Part shown: positions 33,912-41,889 of the stretch, one piece after another | Layout of the letters: the number at the start of each line of letters is the position of its first letter | Position numbering within the stretch: the stretch's first letter is position 1 | Assembly: GCF_000154845.1 (NCBI RefSeq) | Contig: NZ_DS981498.1 | Location: 1 to 42,661 of the forward strand | DNA: 42,661 bases | Direction of reading: 5' to 3' | Origin: Phocaeicola coprocola DSM 17136 | GTDB taxonomy: Bacteria > Bacteroidota > Bacteroidia > Bacteroidales > Bacteroidaceae | Position numbers and translations under genes: made by a program | Notes under the pieces: model-generated | Database searches by the model: none | Told to the model about the DNA's origin: nothing | The model's input: only the letters and a program-made list of their open reading frames with translations

Positions 33912-35555
33912 ATGACAAAAAGCGCATTACAAATTGCAAGAGCTGCTTATCAGCCAAAATTGCCTAAGGCATTGAAGGGTGCTGTAAAGGTACAGGAAGG
34001 AGAACCTACACAGTCGGTTGCCGATCAGGAAGAAATCAAGAAATTGTTCCCGAATACTTACGGCATGCCGTTGATTAAATTTGTTGAAGGAGAAGAAAAA
34101 GAATATGCTCCTATGAACGTGGGAGTAATTTTGTCTGGTGGTCAGGCTCCTGGCGGACACAATGTAATCTCTGGTTTGTTTGATGGCGTAAAGAAATTGA
34201 ACCCTGCAAACAAATTGTATGGTTTCATCCTGGGTCCTGGTGGATTGGTTGACCACAAATATATGGAACTGACAGCTGATATTATCGACGAATACCGTAA
34301 TACTGGTGGTTTCGATATTATCGGTTCTGGTCGTACTAAACTGGAAAAAGAAGATCAGTTCGAAAAAGGTTATGAAATCTTGAAAGAATTGGGTATCAAA
34401 GCATTGGTTATCATCGGTGGTGATGACTCTAATACAAATGCTTGTGTATTGGCTGAATATTATGCAGCTAAGAACTATGGTATCCAGGTTATCGGCTGTC
34501 CGAAGACTATCGACGGTGACTTGAAGAACGACATGATTGAAACTTCATTCGGTTTTGATACTGCTTGTAAGACTTATGCTGAAGTTATCGGTAACATCCA
34601 GCGTGACTGTAACTCAGCTCGCAAGTACTGGCACTTTATCAAACTGATGGGACGTTCTGCTTCTCACATCGCTTTGGAATGTGCTTTGCAGGTTCAGCCT
34701 AATGTATGTATCATCTCTGAAGAAGTTGAAACTAAGAACATGTCTTTGGATGATGTAGTAACATATATTGCTCAGGTTGTTGCTGACCGTGCTGCTGCAG
34801 GAAACAACTTCGGTACAGTATTGATTCCGGAAGGTTTGATCGAATTCATCCCTGCTATGAAGCGTCTGATCGCTGAATTGAACGACTTCTTGGCTGCTAA
34901 TGGTGAAGAATTCAACAACATCAAACGTTCTAAACAGCGTGAATACATCATCAGCAAGCTGACTCCGGAAAATGCTGCTATCTACGCTTCTCTGCCGGAA
35001 GGTGTTGCTCGTCAGTTGTCTTTGGATCGTGACCCGCACGGAAACGTTCAGGTTTCATTGATCGAAACTGAAAAACTGTTGTCTGAAATGGTTGCTACTA
35101 AGTTGGCTGCATGGAAAGAAGAAGGTAAATATGTTGGTAAGTTTGCTGCTCAGCACCACTTCTTCGGTTACGAAGGACGTTGCGCTGCTCCATCTAACTT
35201 CGATGCTGACTATTGCTACTCTTTGGGTTACACTGCATCTATGTTGATTGCTAACGGTAAGACTGGTTATATGTCATCAGTTCGTAACACTACTGCTCCG
35301 GCTGCTGAATGGATTGCAGGTGGTGTGCCTATCACAATGATGATGAACATGGAACGCCGTCACGGTGAAATGAAACCGGTTATCCAGAAAGCTCTGGTTA
35401 AGTTGGATGGTGCTCCGTTCAAGGCTTTCGCTGCTCAGCGTGAAACTTGGGCTAAAGAAACTGCTTATGTTTATCCGGGTCCGATCCAGTACTTTGGTCC
35501 TACTGAAGTTTGCGATCAGCCGACTAAGACTTTGCAGCTTGAACAAGCAAAATAA
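33912..35555 (+). CDS. pfp: Diphosphate--fructose-6-phosphate 1-phosphotransferase
   Basis: Reversible PPi-dependent phosphofructokinase of glycolysis. 547 aa, the long form, from ATG 33912 ([19 protein letters not shown]); the frame is open upstream to 33804 but that part lacks family resemblance. Motifs are [13 protein letters not shown] (phosphate loop), GGDDSNTNA (the Asp that marks PPi use), [10 protein letters not shown] (catalytic Asp) and [14 protein letters not shown]. Codon use is strongly biased to GCT, GGT and GAA, unlike neighbours, as expected for a highly expressed core enzyme. Confidence 0.96.
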   Translation: MTKSALQIARAAYQPKLPKALKGAVKVQEGEPTQSVADQEEIKKLFPNTYGMPLIKFVEGEEKEYAPMNVGVILSGGQAPGGHNVISGLFDGVKKLNPANKLYGFILGPGGLVDHKYMELTADIIDEYRNTGGFDIIGSGRTKLEKEDQFEKGYEILKELGIKALVIIGGDDSNTNACVLAEYYAAKNYGIQVIGCPKTIDGDLKNDMIETSFGFDTACKTYAEVIGNIQRDCNSARKYWHFIKLMGRSASHIALECALQVQPNVCIISEEVETKNMSLDDVVTYIAQVVADRAAAGNNFGTVLIPEGLIEFIPAMKRLIAELNDFLAANGEEFNNIKRSKQREYIISKLTPENAAIYASLPEGVARQLSLDRDPHGNVQVSLIETEKLLSEMVATKLAAWKEEGKYVGKFAAQHHFFGYEGRCAAPSNFDADYCYSLGYTASMLIANGKTGYMSSVRNTTAPAAEWIAGGVPITMMMNMERRHGEMKPVIQKALVKLDGAPFKAFAAQRETWAKETAYVYPGPIQYFGPTEVCDQPTKTLQLEQAK

Positions 35556-35580
35556 TAATTGCTTATAAATAAAGAAATCT

Positions 35581-35628
35581 GTCATTGCCTTCTCTGCCTG
35601 TCTGTGACTGGCAGAGAGGTGCAGTGAC
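35581..35628 (+). terminator. Terminator of pfp
   Basis: The stem GTCA..CTCTGCC / GGCAGAG..TGAC is followed by TATTTTTTAATG. It is 26 nt after the pfp stop. Confidence 0.85.
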
Positions 35629-35656
35629 TATTTTTTAATGTAACTGGATAGAACCT

Positions 35657-36589
35657 ATGACAAAAGAACCGCCCATAATGGTGGTAAATAAGCTTCGCAA
35701 AACTACATCCCGTAAGCGGACGAGTTCTTCTTCATCGAATACGACTTCTTCTGGAGGACCGAAGAGAAGAACCAGACGCAGCAAGGATAAAAAGAAAATA
35801 GCACGTAAGTGGGAAGTTCCATCGTGGATATATTATATTCTGATGGGAGGGGCTGCTGCATTGCTGGTCATTGGGTTTTATTATTTCTTTATCCGTCCTT
35901 ATGCATACAGATGGAAGCCTTGCTATGGTACAAAGGCATATGGCGTATGTCTTCCTTCGGGCTATCGGGTGCATGGGTTCGATATTTCTCACCATCAGGG
36001 TGAAATAAACTGGGCAGTGCTCAGCAAGACACAGTTTACTCCATTCCCTATCCGTTTTGTCTTTCTGAAAGCTTCGGAAGGTGGAGATTTCAGTGATACT
36101 ACATTTGTCCATAACTTTGATCTGGCGCGACAGTACGGGTTTATCCGCGGTGCTTATCATTTTTATAATCCAAAGACAGATGCTTCGCGGCAGGCTGATT
36201 TCTTTATCCGCTCGGTTCAGCTGGAGCCGGGAGATCTTCCTCCTGTGCTGGATATAGAAAAGCGAGGGGATGATGACGACCGTTTGCGGAAAGATTTGCT
36301 GGTATGGCTTCGTAAAATAGAACAGCATTATAAAGTGAAGCCTATTCTTTATACTTCGTATAAGTTTAAAACTCGTTATCTGAACGATTCTGTCTTCAAT
36401 ACTTATCCGTATTGGATTGCTCATTATTATGTTGATTCTGTAGAATATAAGGGCCAGTGGAGATTCTGGCAGCATACAGATGCCGGTACATTGCCGGGCA
36501 TAAGGGAACAGGTGGACCTGAATGTGTTCAACGGAACACTGGAGGAACTGAAGCAGATGACAATTCCTGTGTCTGAAGAAGAAAACTAA
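35657..36589 (+). CDS. Membrane-anchored GH25 lysozyme
   Basis: 310 aa. The N-terminal 50 residues are cytoplasmic and very basic/Ser-rich (RKRTSSSSSNTT, GPKRRTRRSKDKKK), then one membrane helix at about 58-80 (YYILMGGAAALLVIGFYYFF), then a GH25 muramidase domain. Catalytic-site motifs are HGFDISHHQGEINW, VFLKASEGGDF, GAYHFYNP and PPVLDIEKRGDD. It would cut N-acetylmuramic acid bonds in the periplasm. Starts at 35657 or 35678 (MVVNKLRK) are possible. It converges with the helicase gene, 5 nt apart. Confidence 0.92.
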   Translation: MTKEPPIMVVNKLRKTTSRKRTSSSSSNTTSSGGPKRRTRRSKDKKKIARKWEVPSWIYYILMGGAAALLVIGFYYFFIRPYAYRWKPCYGTKAYGVCLPSGYRVHGFDISHHQGEINWAVLSKTQFTPFPIRFVFLKASEGGDFSDTTFVHNFDLARQYGFIRGAYHFYNPKTDASRQADFFIRSVQLEPGDLPPVLDIEKRGDDDDRLRKDLLVWLRKIEQHYKVKPILYTSYKFKTRYLNDSVFNTYPYWIAHYYVDSVEYKGQWRFWQHTDAGTLPGIREQVDLNVFNGTLEELKQMTIPVSEEEN

Positions 36590-36594
36590 CTATT

Positions 36595-38604
36595 TTATTG
36601 ATTGGATTTACGCTTGCGGAGCTCTTCGGCAAGACGGTACTGGATGGCTGCTTCCATTTCTTTTCCGGCTTGTGTAAGTGCATCGCCAAAGCATTCGTGT
36701 GCTCCGGCGTGTTGAGGCTTCAGGGTAGTAGCTTTGTCGAGGTCGGCAATAGCTCCTTCGGTATCTCCTGTATGAAGACGCAGTTTTCCGCGGTTATAAA
36801 CGGTTTTAAATTCCATCGGGCGCAGACGTACAGCCTTGTCAAGACAGGCTTCAGCTTCATTTATACGGTCGGCATTAAACAGGGTAACTCCTTTACGTAC
36901 CCATGCATCGGCGTAGTCAGGATACAGTTCGATGGCTTTATCGTAATTGGCAAGTGCCGCACGGGTGTCGTGCATGTGTGTGATGCACTCATTTCCCATC
37001 AGGTAGTATTCTTTGGCGTATTTTTGAAGATTTCTCTGCTGTTCCTGCATCTGTTCTTTCAGTCGCTTGTTGTCTTCACGCAGCTTGTTGATGATGCCAA
37101 GTTTTTTCCGGATGAAACGTTGCTGGAGGGGCTTTTCTATATCGTAACGTGAATGGATAGCCTTAAAGAACTGATTGAGAAATTCTTCGAAGTCGCCTTT
37201 ATCGAATGCTTTGACAGCAGCTACGTATTGTATGTCGGCCTGTGCTTGTTTCATGGCACGCTCGATGGCTTGTTCGTTGTTGAACCGTTGTGAAAAAGCT
37301 ACAATTTCGGGGCGGACAAAGATATCTCCACGGGTTATTTCACGTTTCAGGCAGATGCCTTCCAGTGAAGTACAGCGGCTTAAAGCGACATAGGTTTGTC
37401 CGCCGGCGAAAACTCCACCGGTAAAATCGATGACTACCCGACTGAATGTAAGGCCTTGGCTTTTGTGTACGGTTATAGCCCAAGCAAGGCGGATAGGATA
37501 TTGTGTAAATGTTCCCAGTTCTTCCTCCTCAATTTTCTTTTCTTCTTCATTATAACGGTAGCGGATATTGCTCCAGCTTTCGCGATGAACGTCCAGTTCT
37601 TTTCCGTCTTCGGTAATGACATATATGATTCCGTCGGCATCGATACCGGAAATGGTTCCGATGGTTCCGTTTACCCAGCGCTTTTCGGAATCGTTCTTGA
37701 TGAAAATAATTTGTGCACCGGGTTTTATGGTCAGCTCCATAAGTGTAGGAAGACTGCTTTCGGGGAACTCGCCATGTATTTCTCCCTGCAGGGTGACGGC
37801 TTCGCCGGGAAGTTCGGCAAGACGACGTTCGTTGATGTAGTCTACGTTGTCTCGACGGGTGGCAAGAGTGATGTACATGTCGTTTTCGCTTGCCTTTACC
37901 GGGGCGTTGTAACGTGTGTTCAGCAGTTGTAGGTCGGCTGCTCCGGCGGTGTTTGTGCGGATATGGTCGAGCACGTTGACGAAGACTTTGTCGGTCTGTC
38001 GGTATACTTTAGTCAGCTCGATGGCTACCAGCTCCATTTCGCGGAATACACGTGCAGAGAAGAAGTAGGGATTGGGGTAGAAGCGATTAATGATTTCTCG
38101 TTCATCGCTTTTCACTACCGGTTCCAGCTGGAAGGCATCTCCTACGAGCAGCAGCTGTTTTCCGCCAAAGGGCTCGCGCATGTTCTGTGAATATACACGT
38201 AGCACTTTGTCAATGAAGTCGATGATATCGGCACGTACCATGGAAATCTCGTCGATGATCACCAGTTCGATATTCTTGATGAGTTTGCGGTGGTCTGATG
38301 AATATTTCAGGAAACTGTGCAGTTTTCCTCCTTTCAGACTAAAGTTGGGATCGTCGGGCAGGAGGGGATAGAAAGGGAGCTTGAAAAAGCTGTGCAGGGT
38401 ACTTCCTCCTGCATTGATGGCTGCAATGCCTGTCGGGGCAAGTACCACAAATTTTTTCTTGGTAATCTGGCATACATGTTTCAGAAAGGTAGATTTACCG
38501 GTTCCGGCCTTTCCGGTCAGGAAAACCGACTGGCGGGTGTATTGTATCAGCTTTAAAGCATTTTGGAACTCTGCGTTGTCGGTATCTATCGGTGTATATG
38601 CCAT
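36595..38604 (-). CDS. PIF1-like superfamily 1 helicase with C-terminal TPRs
   Basis: 669 aa from the ATG at 38604 (MAYTPIDTDNAEFQNALKL); the frame extends to 38637 without family support. Helicase motifs are I GKAGTGKSTFLKHV, II IIDEISMVRADI, III LLVGDAFQLEP, a UvrD-like C-terminal WAITVHKSQGLTF and VALSRCTS. Residues 500-545 form a coiled coil (EDNKRLKEQMQEQQRNLQ) and 550-665 contain three TPR units (ALANYDKAIELYPDYADAW, in part). It probably unwinds DNA 5' to 3'; the TPR tail likely recruits partners. Confidence 0.92.
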   Translation of the reverse strand: MAYTPIDTDNAEFQNALKLIQYTRQSVFLTGKAGTGKSTFLKHVCQITKKKFVVLAPTGIAAINAGGSTLHSFFKLPFYPLLPDDPNFSLKGGKLHSFLKYSSDHRKLIKNIELVIIDEISMVRADIIDFIDKVLRVYSQNMREPFGGKQLLLVGDAFQLEPVVKSDEREIINRFYPNPYFFSARVFREMELVAIELTKVYRQTDKVFVNVLDHIRTNTAGAADLQLLNTRYNAPVKASENDMYITLATRRDNVDYINERRLAELPGEAVTLQGEIHGEFPESSLPTLMELTIKPGAQIIFIKNDSEKRWVNGTIGTISGIDADGIIYVITEDGKELDVHRESWSNIRYRYNEEEKKIEEEELGTFTQYPIRLAWAITVHKSQGLTFSRVVIDFTGGVFAGGQTYVALSRCTSLEGICLKREITRGDIFVRPEIVAFSQRFNNEQAIERAMKQAQADIQYVAAVKAFDKGDFEEFLNQFFKAIHSRYDIEKPLQQRFIRKKLGIINKLREDNKRLKEQMQEQQRNLQKYAKEYYLMGNECITHMHDTRAALANYDKAIELYPDYADAWVRKGVTLFNADRINEAEACLDKAVRLRPMEFKTVYNRGKLRLHTGDTEGAIADLDKATTLKPQHAGAHECFGDALTQAGKEMEAAIQYRLAEELRKRKSNQ

Positions 38605-38643
38605 AGGTGAAAACTTGATTTGCTGACAAAGATACATAAAAAA

Positions 38644-38665
38644 AGCGGTCGCATGTGCAACCGCT
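38644..38665 (-). terminator. Terminator after the small peptide gene
   Basis: The minus-strand stem AGCGGT-tgcacatgcg-ACCGCT is followed by TTTTTTTATG. It would end the transcript of the 30-aa gene before the helicase gene. Confidence 0.8.
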
Positions 38666-38745
38666 TAGTTGATTATTTACACGCCTCTCGGCATTTATCA
38701 GATTCTCTCTCAAAGCTGAAGCCTTTTTCAGCATTCAGCTTGTTT

Positions 38746-38838
38746 TTACTTGCTGATCTTATCGTTCAGCATTACGTAACCCCAGATCATTGGATCTGCA
38801 TTTACGATCTTGTGAAAAATGTTTTTTACCTTTTTCAT
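38746..38838 (-). CDS. 30-aa conserved-looking peptide
   Basis: Reads MKKVKNIFHKIVNADPMIWG then YVMLNDKISK, ending TAA. The ATG is preceded by AAAGGATAAC, a credible ribosome site. It has its own -7 box (39011-39018), a 170-nt leader, and a strong terminator 80 nt after the stop, so a monocistronic small gene is well framed. It is amphipathic and basic at the N-terminus, with no signal peptide. Function unknown. No other gene lies between 38666 and 39347. Confidence 0.65.
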   Translation of the reverse strand: MKKVKNIFHKIVNADPMIWGYVMLNDKISK

Positions 38839-39018
38839 AATGTTATCCTTTCTTTTTTAGTTAAACATTAAATAATACCTGAAAACTTTACTTTTTAATT
38901 TTACGGCGAGCCTCACGGCCGGCTTTTTAATTCATCTTTTCAACCTTTAACCTTAAAAATTCAAATCTAGTTAAGTCTAGTCTTTTATTATTTCCTTTTG
39001 TTTTACACTGCAAATATA
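38839..39018 (-). promoter_or_regulatory. Promoter and long leader of the 30-aa peptide gene
   Basis: A -7 box TATATTTG (minus strand, 39011-39018) is present without a clear -33. The leader carries a GC-rich island (about 38901-38923) in very AT-rich DNA, with the pair CGGC/GCCG. A tiny frame ATG-AAT-TAA at 38927-38935 is followed in frame by KAGREARRKIKK and a second TAA (38888-38890). This may be a regulatory leader. Confidence 0.4.
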
Positions 39019-39306
39019 CGAGTTATTTTAATAGAAAATATGTTTTATAGCATATATATTGCAAAAAGTGCCTCTTTTTTGACCTAAATCAAAAAAAGCC
39101 CTTCTTTTGTTACATAGGTGTGACGTGACTGAACATTTCTATCGGAGGGTATTGGACTTTTGGCGGAAAAAGTAATCGGGGCAGTCGATGAGGACTGCAT
39201 GTTCTTCGCATATATAATAAGGTATATGATTGGTGTGTAGAAGGAGATTAATGCTAAAAAGAGAAACAAAATAGCTTTTATTTATGCTTTTAAACAGATT
39301 TTTCAC

Positions 39307-39314
39307 TATTTTTG
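39307..39314 (+). promoter_or_regulatory. -7 box of the DUF5020/NCS2 operon
   Basis: TATTTTTG lies 33 nt before the DUF5020 ATG. No good TTTG at 19-21 nt upstream. 39019-39306 is AT-rich and shows no gene. Confidence 0.5.
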
Positions 39315-39347
39315 CGTTTTCAAATTATTAAGCAAAATTAAAATTCG

Positions 39348-40049
39348 ATGAAAAAAACATTCTTATTCGTTCTTTTGATGTGCTGTTTTGCAGGAGTGGC
39401 AAAGGCACAAAACATCCAGTTGCATTATGATTTAGGACGTGCTATGTACAATTCTCTGGAGGACCGTCCATGGGTTACTACTACAGTAGAAATGTTTAAA
39501 GCTGACAAGTGGGGTAGTACTTTCTTCTTTGTTGATATGGACTATACAGATAAGGGCGTGGCTTCTGCTTATTGGGAAATCAGCCGTGAACTGAAATTCT
39601 GGAAAGCTCCTGTATCTGCTCATATAGAATATAATGGTGGTTTGAATTATATTAACAATGCTTTTCTGGCCGGTCCGGCATACAACTGGAACAGTGCAGA
39701 CTTTTCTCGTGTGTTTGGTGTGCAGGTAATGTATAAGTATATCCAGAAGAATGACGAACCGCATAACTTCCAGGTGACTGGTACATGGACTATCAACTTC
39801 TGTCAGGGTAAGTATACTTTCAGCGGTTTTGCTGATTTCTGGCGTGAGAAACATTTTGATGTTCACGGTAACGAACATAATTACATCTTTATGACTGAGC
39901 CTCAGTTCTGGGTAAACCTGAATCAGTTTAAGCATGTAAATAAGGATTTGAATTTAAGCGTTGGTACAGAGTGGGAGATGAGTACGAATTTTGCTACTCG
40001 TAACGGATTCTATTATATCCCTACGCTGGCAATGAAGTGGACTTTCTAA
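39348..40049 (+). CDS. DUF5020 outer-membrane protein, Tsx-like nucleoside channel
   Basis: 233 aa. Signal peptide residues 1-20 (KKTFLFVLLMCCFAGVAKAQ). The mature part is a run of alternating-hydrophobic beta strands ending in the C-terminal aromatic MKWTF, typical of outer-membrane barrels. Strand features such as WVTTTVEMFKADKWGSTFFF, FLAGPAYNW, FSGFADFW, MTEPQFWVNLNQF and LSVGTEWEMS follow the pattern of the Tsx nucleoside-channel family from memory. It lies 27 nt upstream of an NCS2 nucleobase permease, so an outer/inner-membrane uptake pair is likely. Confidence 0.82.
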   Translation: MKKTFLFVLLMCCFAGVAKAQNIQLHYDLGRAMYNSLEDRPWVTTTVEMFKADKWGSTFFFVDMDYTDKGVASAYWEISRELKFWKAPVSAHIEYNGGLNYINNAFLAGPAYNWNSADFSRVFGVQVMYKYIQKNDEPHNFQVTGTWTINFCQGKYTFSGFADFWREKHFDVHGNEHNYIFMTEPQFWVNLNQFKHVNKDLNLSVGTEWEMSTNFATRNGFYYIPTLAMKWTF

Positions 40050-40076
40050 TAGATTTATCATAAAATTATAAATAGT

Positions 40077-41363
40077 ATGCTGGAAAAATTGTTTGGCTTC
40101 GACCGGAAAGTGACACGTGTACGTACTGAGATACTGGCTGGTATCACAACTTTCCTGACGATGGCTTATATTCTTGCTGTTAATCCGAACATCCTGAGTG
40201 CTACGGGAATGGATAAAGGGGCGTTGTTTACTACCACTGTGATAGCGTCGGCCTTTACTACTTTGCTTATGGCTTTTTATGCCAAATTACCTTTCGGACT
40301 GGCTCCGGGTATGGGACTGAATGCCTTTTTTGCTTATACTGTTTGTTTGACACTGGGGTACTCATGGCAATTTGCACTGACTGCCGTTTTGCTGGAGGGT
40401 ATTATCTTCATCTTGCTGACAGTTACCAATTTGCGTGAAAAGATCGTTGATGCCTTGCCGGCTACATTGAAAAATGCGATTGGTGCAGGTATTGGTCTGT
40501 TTATTGCTTTTCTGGGTTTGCAGAATGCTGGTATCATTGTGAATAATGATGCGACTCTTATTTCGTTGGGAGATATAACTTCAGGTTCTGCTTTGCTGGG
40601 AATTATCGGCTTGCTGGTTACATCTATCTTGTTGGTGAAGCGTGTACGCGGAGCTTTGCTTTTTGGTATTTTGCTGACTACAATTATTGGTATTCCAATG
40701 GGATTGACACATATTGACGGCATTGTAAGTGCTCCTCCTTCTATTGAGCCGATTTTCTTTAAATTCCAATGGGAACATATATTTACTAAAGAAATGGTAA
40801 TAGTAGTGTTTACTTTCTTGTTTGTAGATATGTTTGATACAATCGGTACACTGGTGGGAGTAACTACTAAGGCTGGTATGGTGACAAAAGAAGGAAAGAT
40901 TCCTCACTTGAAACAAGCATTTTTGGTAGATGCTGTTGGTACAACGGTAGGTGCTATGTTGGGAACCAGTACAATTACTACTTTTGTGGAAAGTGCTTCA
41001 GGAGTAGGTGAGGGTGGACGTAGCGGTCTGACAGCTTTTGTTACAGCTGTTTGTTTCTTGCTTGCTTTGTTTCTTGCTCCTTTCTTCCTGGCTGTTCCGG
41101 GGGCTGCTACTGCTCCGGTACTGATTCTGGTAGGATTGATGATGATGTCTTCTATCAAGAAAGTTGATCTTACTGAGTATTCGGAGGCTATACCTGCATT
41201 TATATGTATTATCTTTATGCCTTTGGCTTATAGTATTTCTGATGGTATTGTATTGGGAATGATAAGCTATGTGCTGATAAATTTATTATGCGGAAATTAT
41301 AAGAAATTGACTCCGGCTATGTATATTTTGTCGGTTATCTTTGTCTTTAAGTTCTTTATGTAG
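40077..41363 (+). CDS. NCS2 family nucleobase permease (AzgA-like)
   Basis: 428 aa, about 12-14 hydrophobic helices. The AzgA-group start FDRKVTRVRTEILAGITTFL and MAYILAVNPNIL, then LAPGMGLNAFFAYTV (helix 3), FLGLQNAGIIV, FVDMFDTIGTLVGV (the helix 8 Asp) and GTSTITTFVESASGVGEGGRSGL (helix 10, in part) identify the family, which imports adenine, guanine or hypoxanthine by proton symport. The exact purine cannot be read. It is the second gene of the DUF5020 operon and ends at the terminator that holds a group IIC intron. Confidence 0.94.
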   Translation: MLEKLFGFDRKVTRVRTEILAGITTFLTMAYILAVNPNILSATGMDKGALFTTTVIASAFTTLLMAFYAKLPFGLAPGMGLNAFFAYTVCLTLGYSWQFALTAVLLEGIIFILLTVTNLREKIVDALPATLKNAIGAGIGLFIAFLGLQNAGIIVNNDATLISLGDITSGSALLGIIGLLVTSILLVKRVRGALLFGILLTTIIGIPMGLTHIDGIVSAPPSIEPIFFKFQWEHIFTKEMVIVVFTFLFVDMFDTIGTLVGVTTKAGMVTKEGKIPHLKQAFLVDAVGTTVGAMLGTSTITTFVESASGVGEGGRSGLTAFVTAVCFLLALFLAPFFLAVPGAATAPVLILVGLMMMSSIKKVDLTEYSEAIPAFICIIFMPLAYSISDGIVLGMISYVLINLLCGNYKKLTPAMYILSVIFVFKFFM

Positions 41364-41414
41364 AATCTAGTTTCTCTCTGTTTTAAGGGAGAGATAGCTT
41401 TGATAGATTAATAT

Positions 41415-41464
41415 AAAAAGCATGTGAAATAAAAGTCTTCAGGCTTTGTTTCACATGCTTTTTT
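41415..41464 (+). terminator. Terminator of the permease operon, target of a group IIC intron
   Basis: The stem AAAAAGCATGTGAAA / TTTCACATGCTTTTTT has a 19-nt loop and a T6 tail. The intron begins at 41469, four bases after the last T. Confidence 0.92.
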
Positions 41465-41468
41465 GATA

Positions 41469-41889
41469 GTATGCTCGGCATGAGTATTAGCTAACGGGTG
41501 CAAGTCCCCAATGAGCCCTAATAGCGGGAATCATACAGCCAATAGCAAGGGTGTCCATCGTGAGGTGGAATCTGAAAGAAGCTGGCGGCAAACATCTGGT
41601 CTGACGAACAGAAACTTCATATAAGGCATAAAAACCGTGGGTAAGGTTGCTATCCAAACCAAAGCCCTATAGCTATTCGGAACGGTTAATGTAGATGAAG
41701 CAGACATAAGATTGAAAGTTAATACCCTTATCCGAGGAGGTCTCACGGACGCATGAAAATAGAAAAAATCGAAATCAGCGGAGTAAAGCTTGCCGTGAGA
41801 AGTCAGCAGAAGTCATAGTAGCAAACGAGCCGATAGGTTTGCGAAGGACTGAACCTAATAATTAAACGATAGTAATTGAAACATACCTA
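41469..41889 (+). ncRNA. Group IIC intron ribozyme, 5' domains
   Basis: A 421-nt RNA segment without a long frame, containing the conserved domain I motifs listed for the intron. The exonic and EBS1 pairing was not resolved. Confidence 0.8.
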
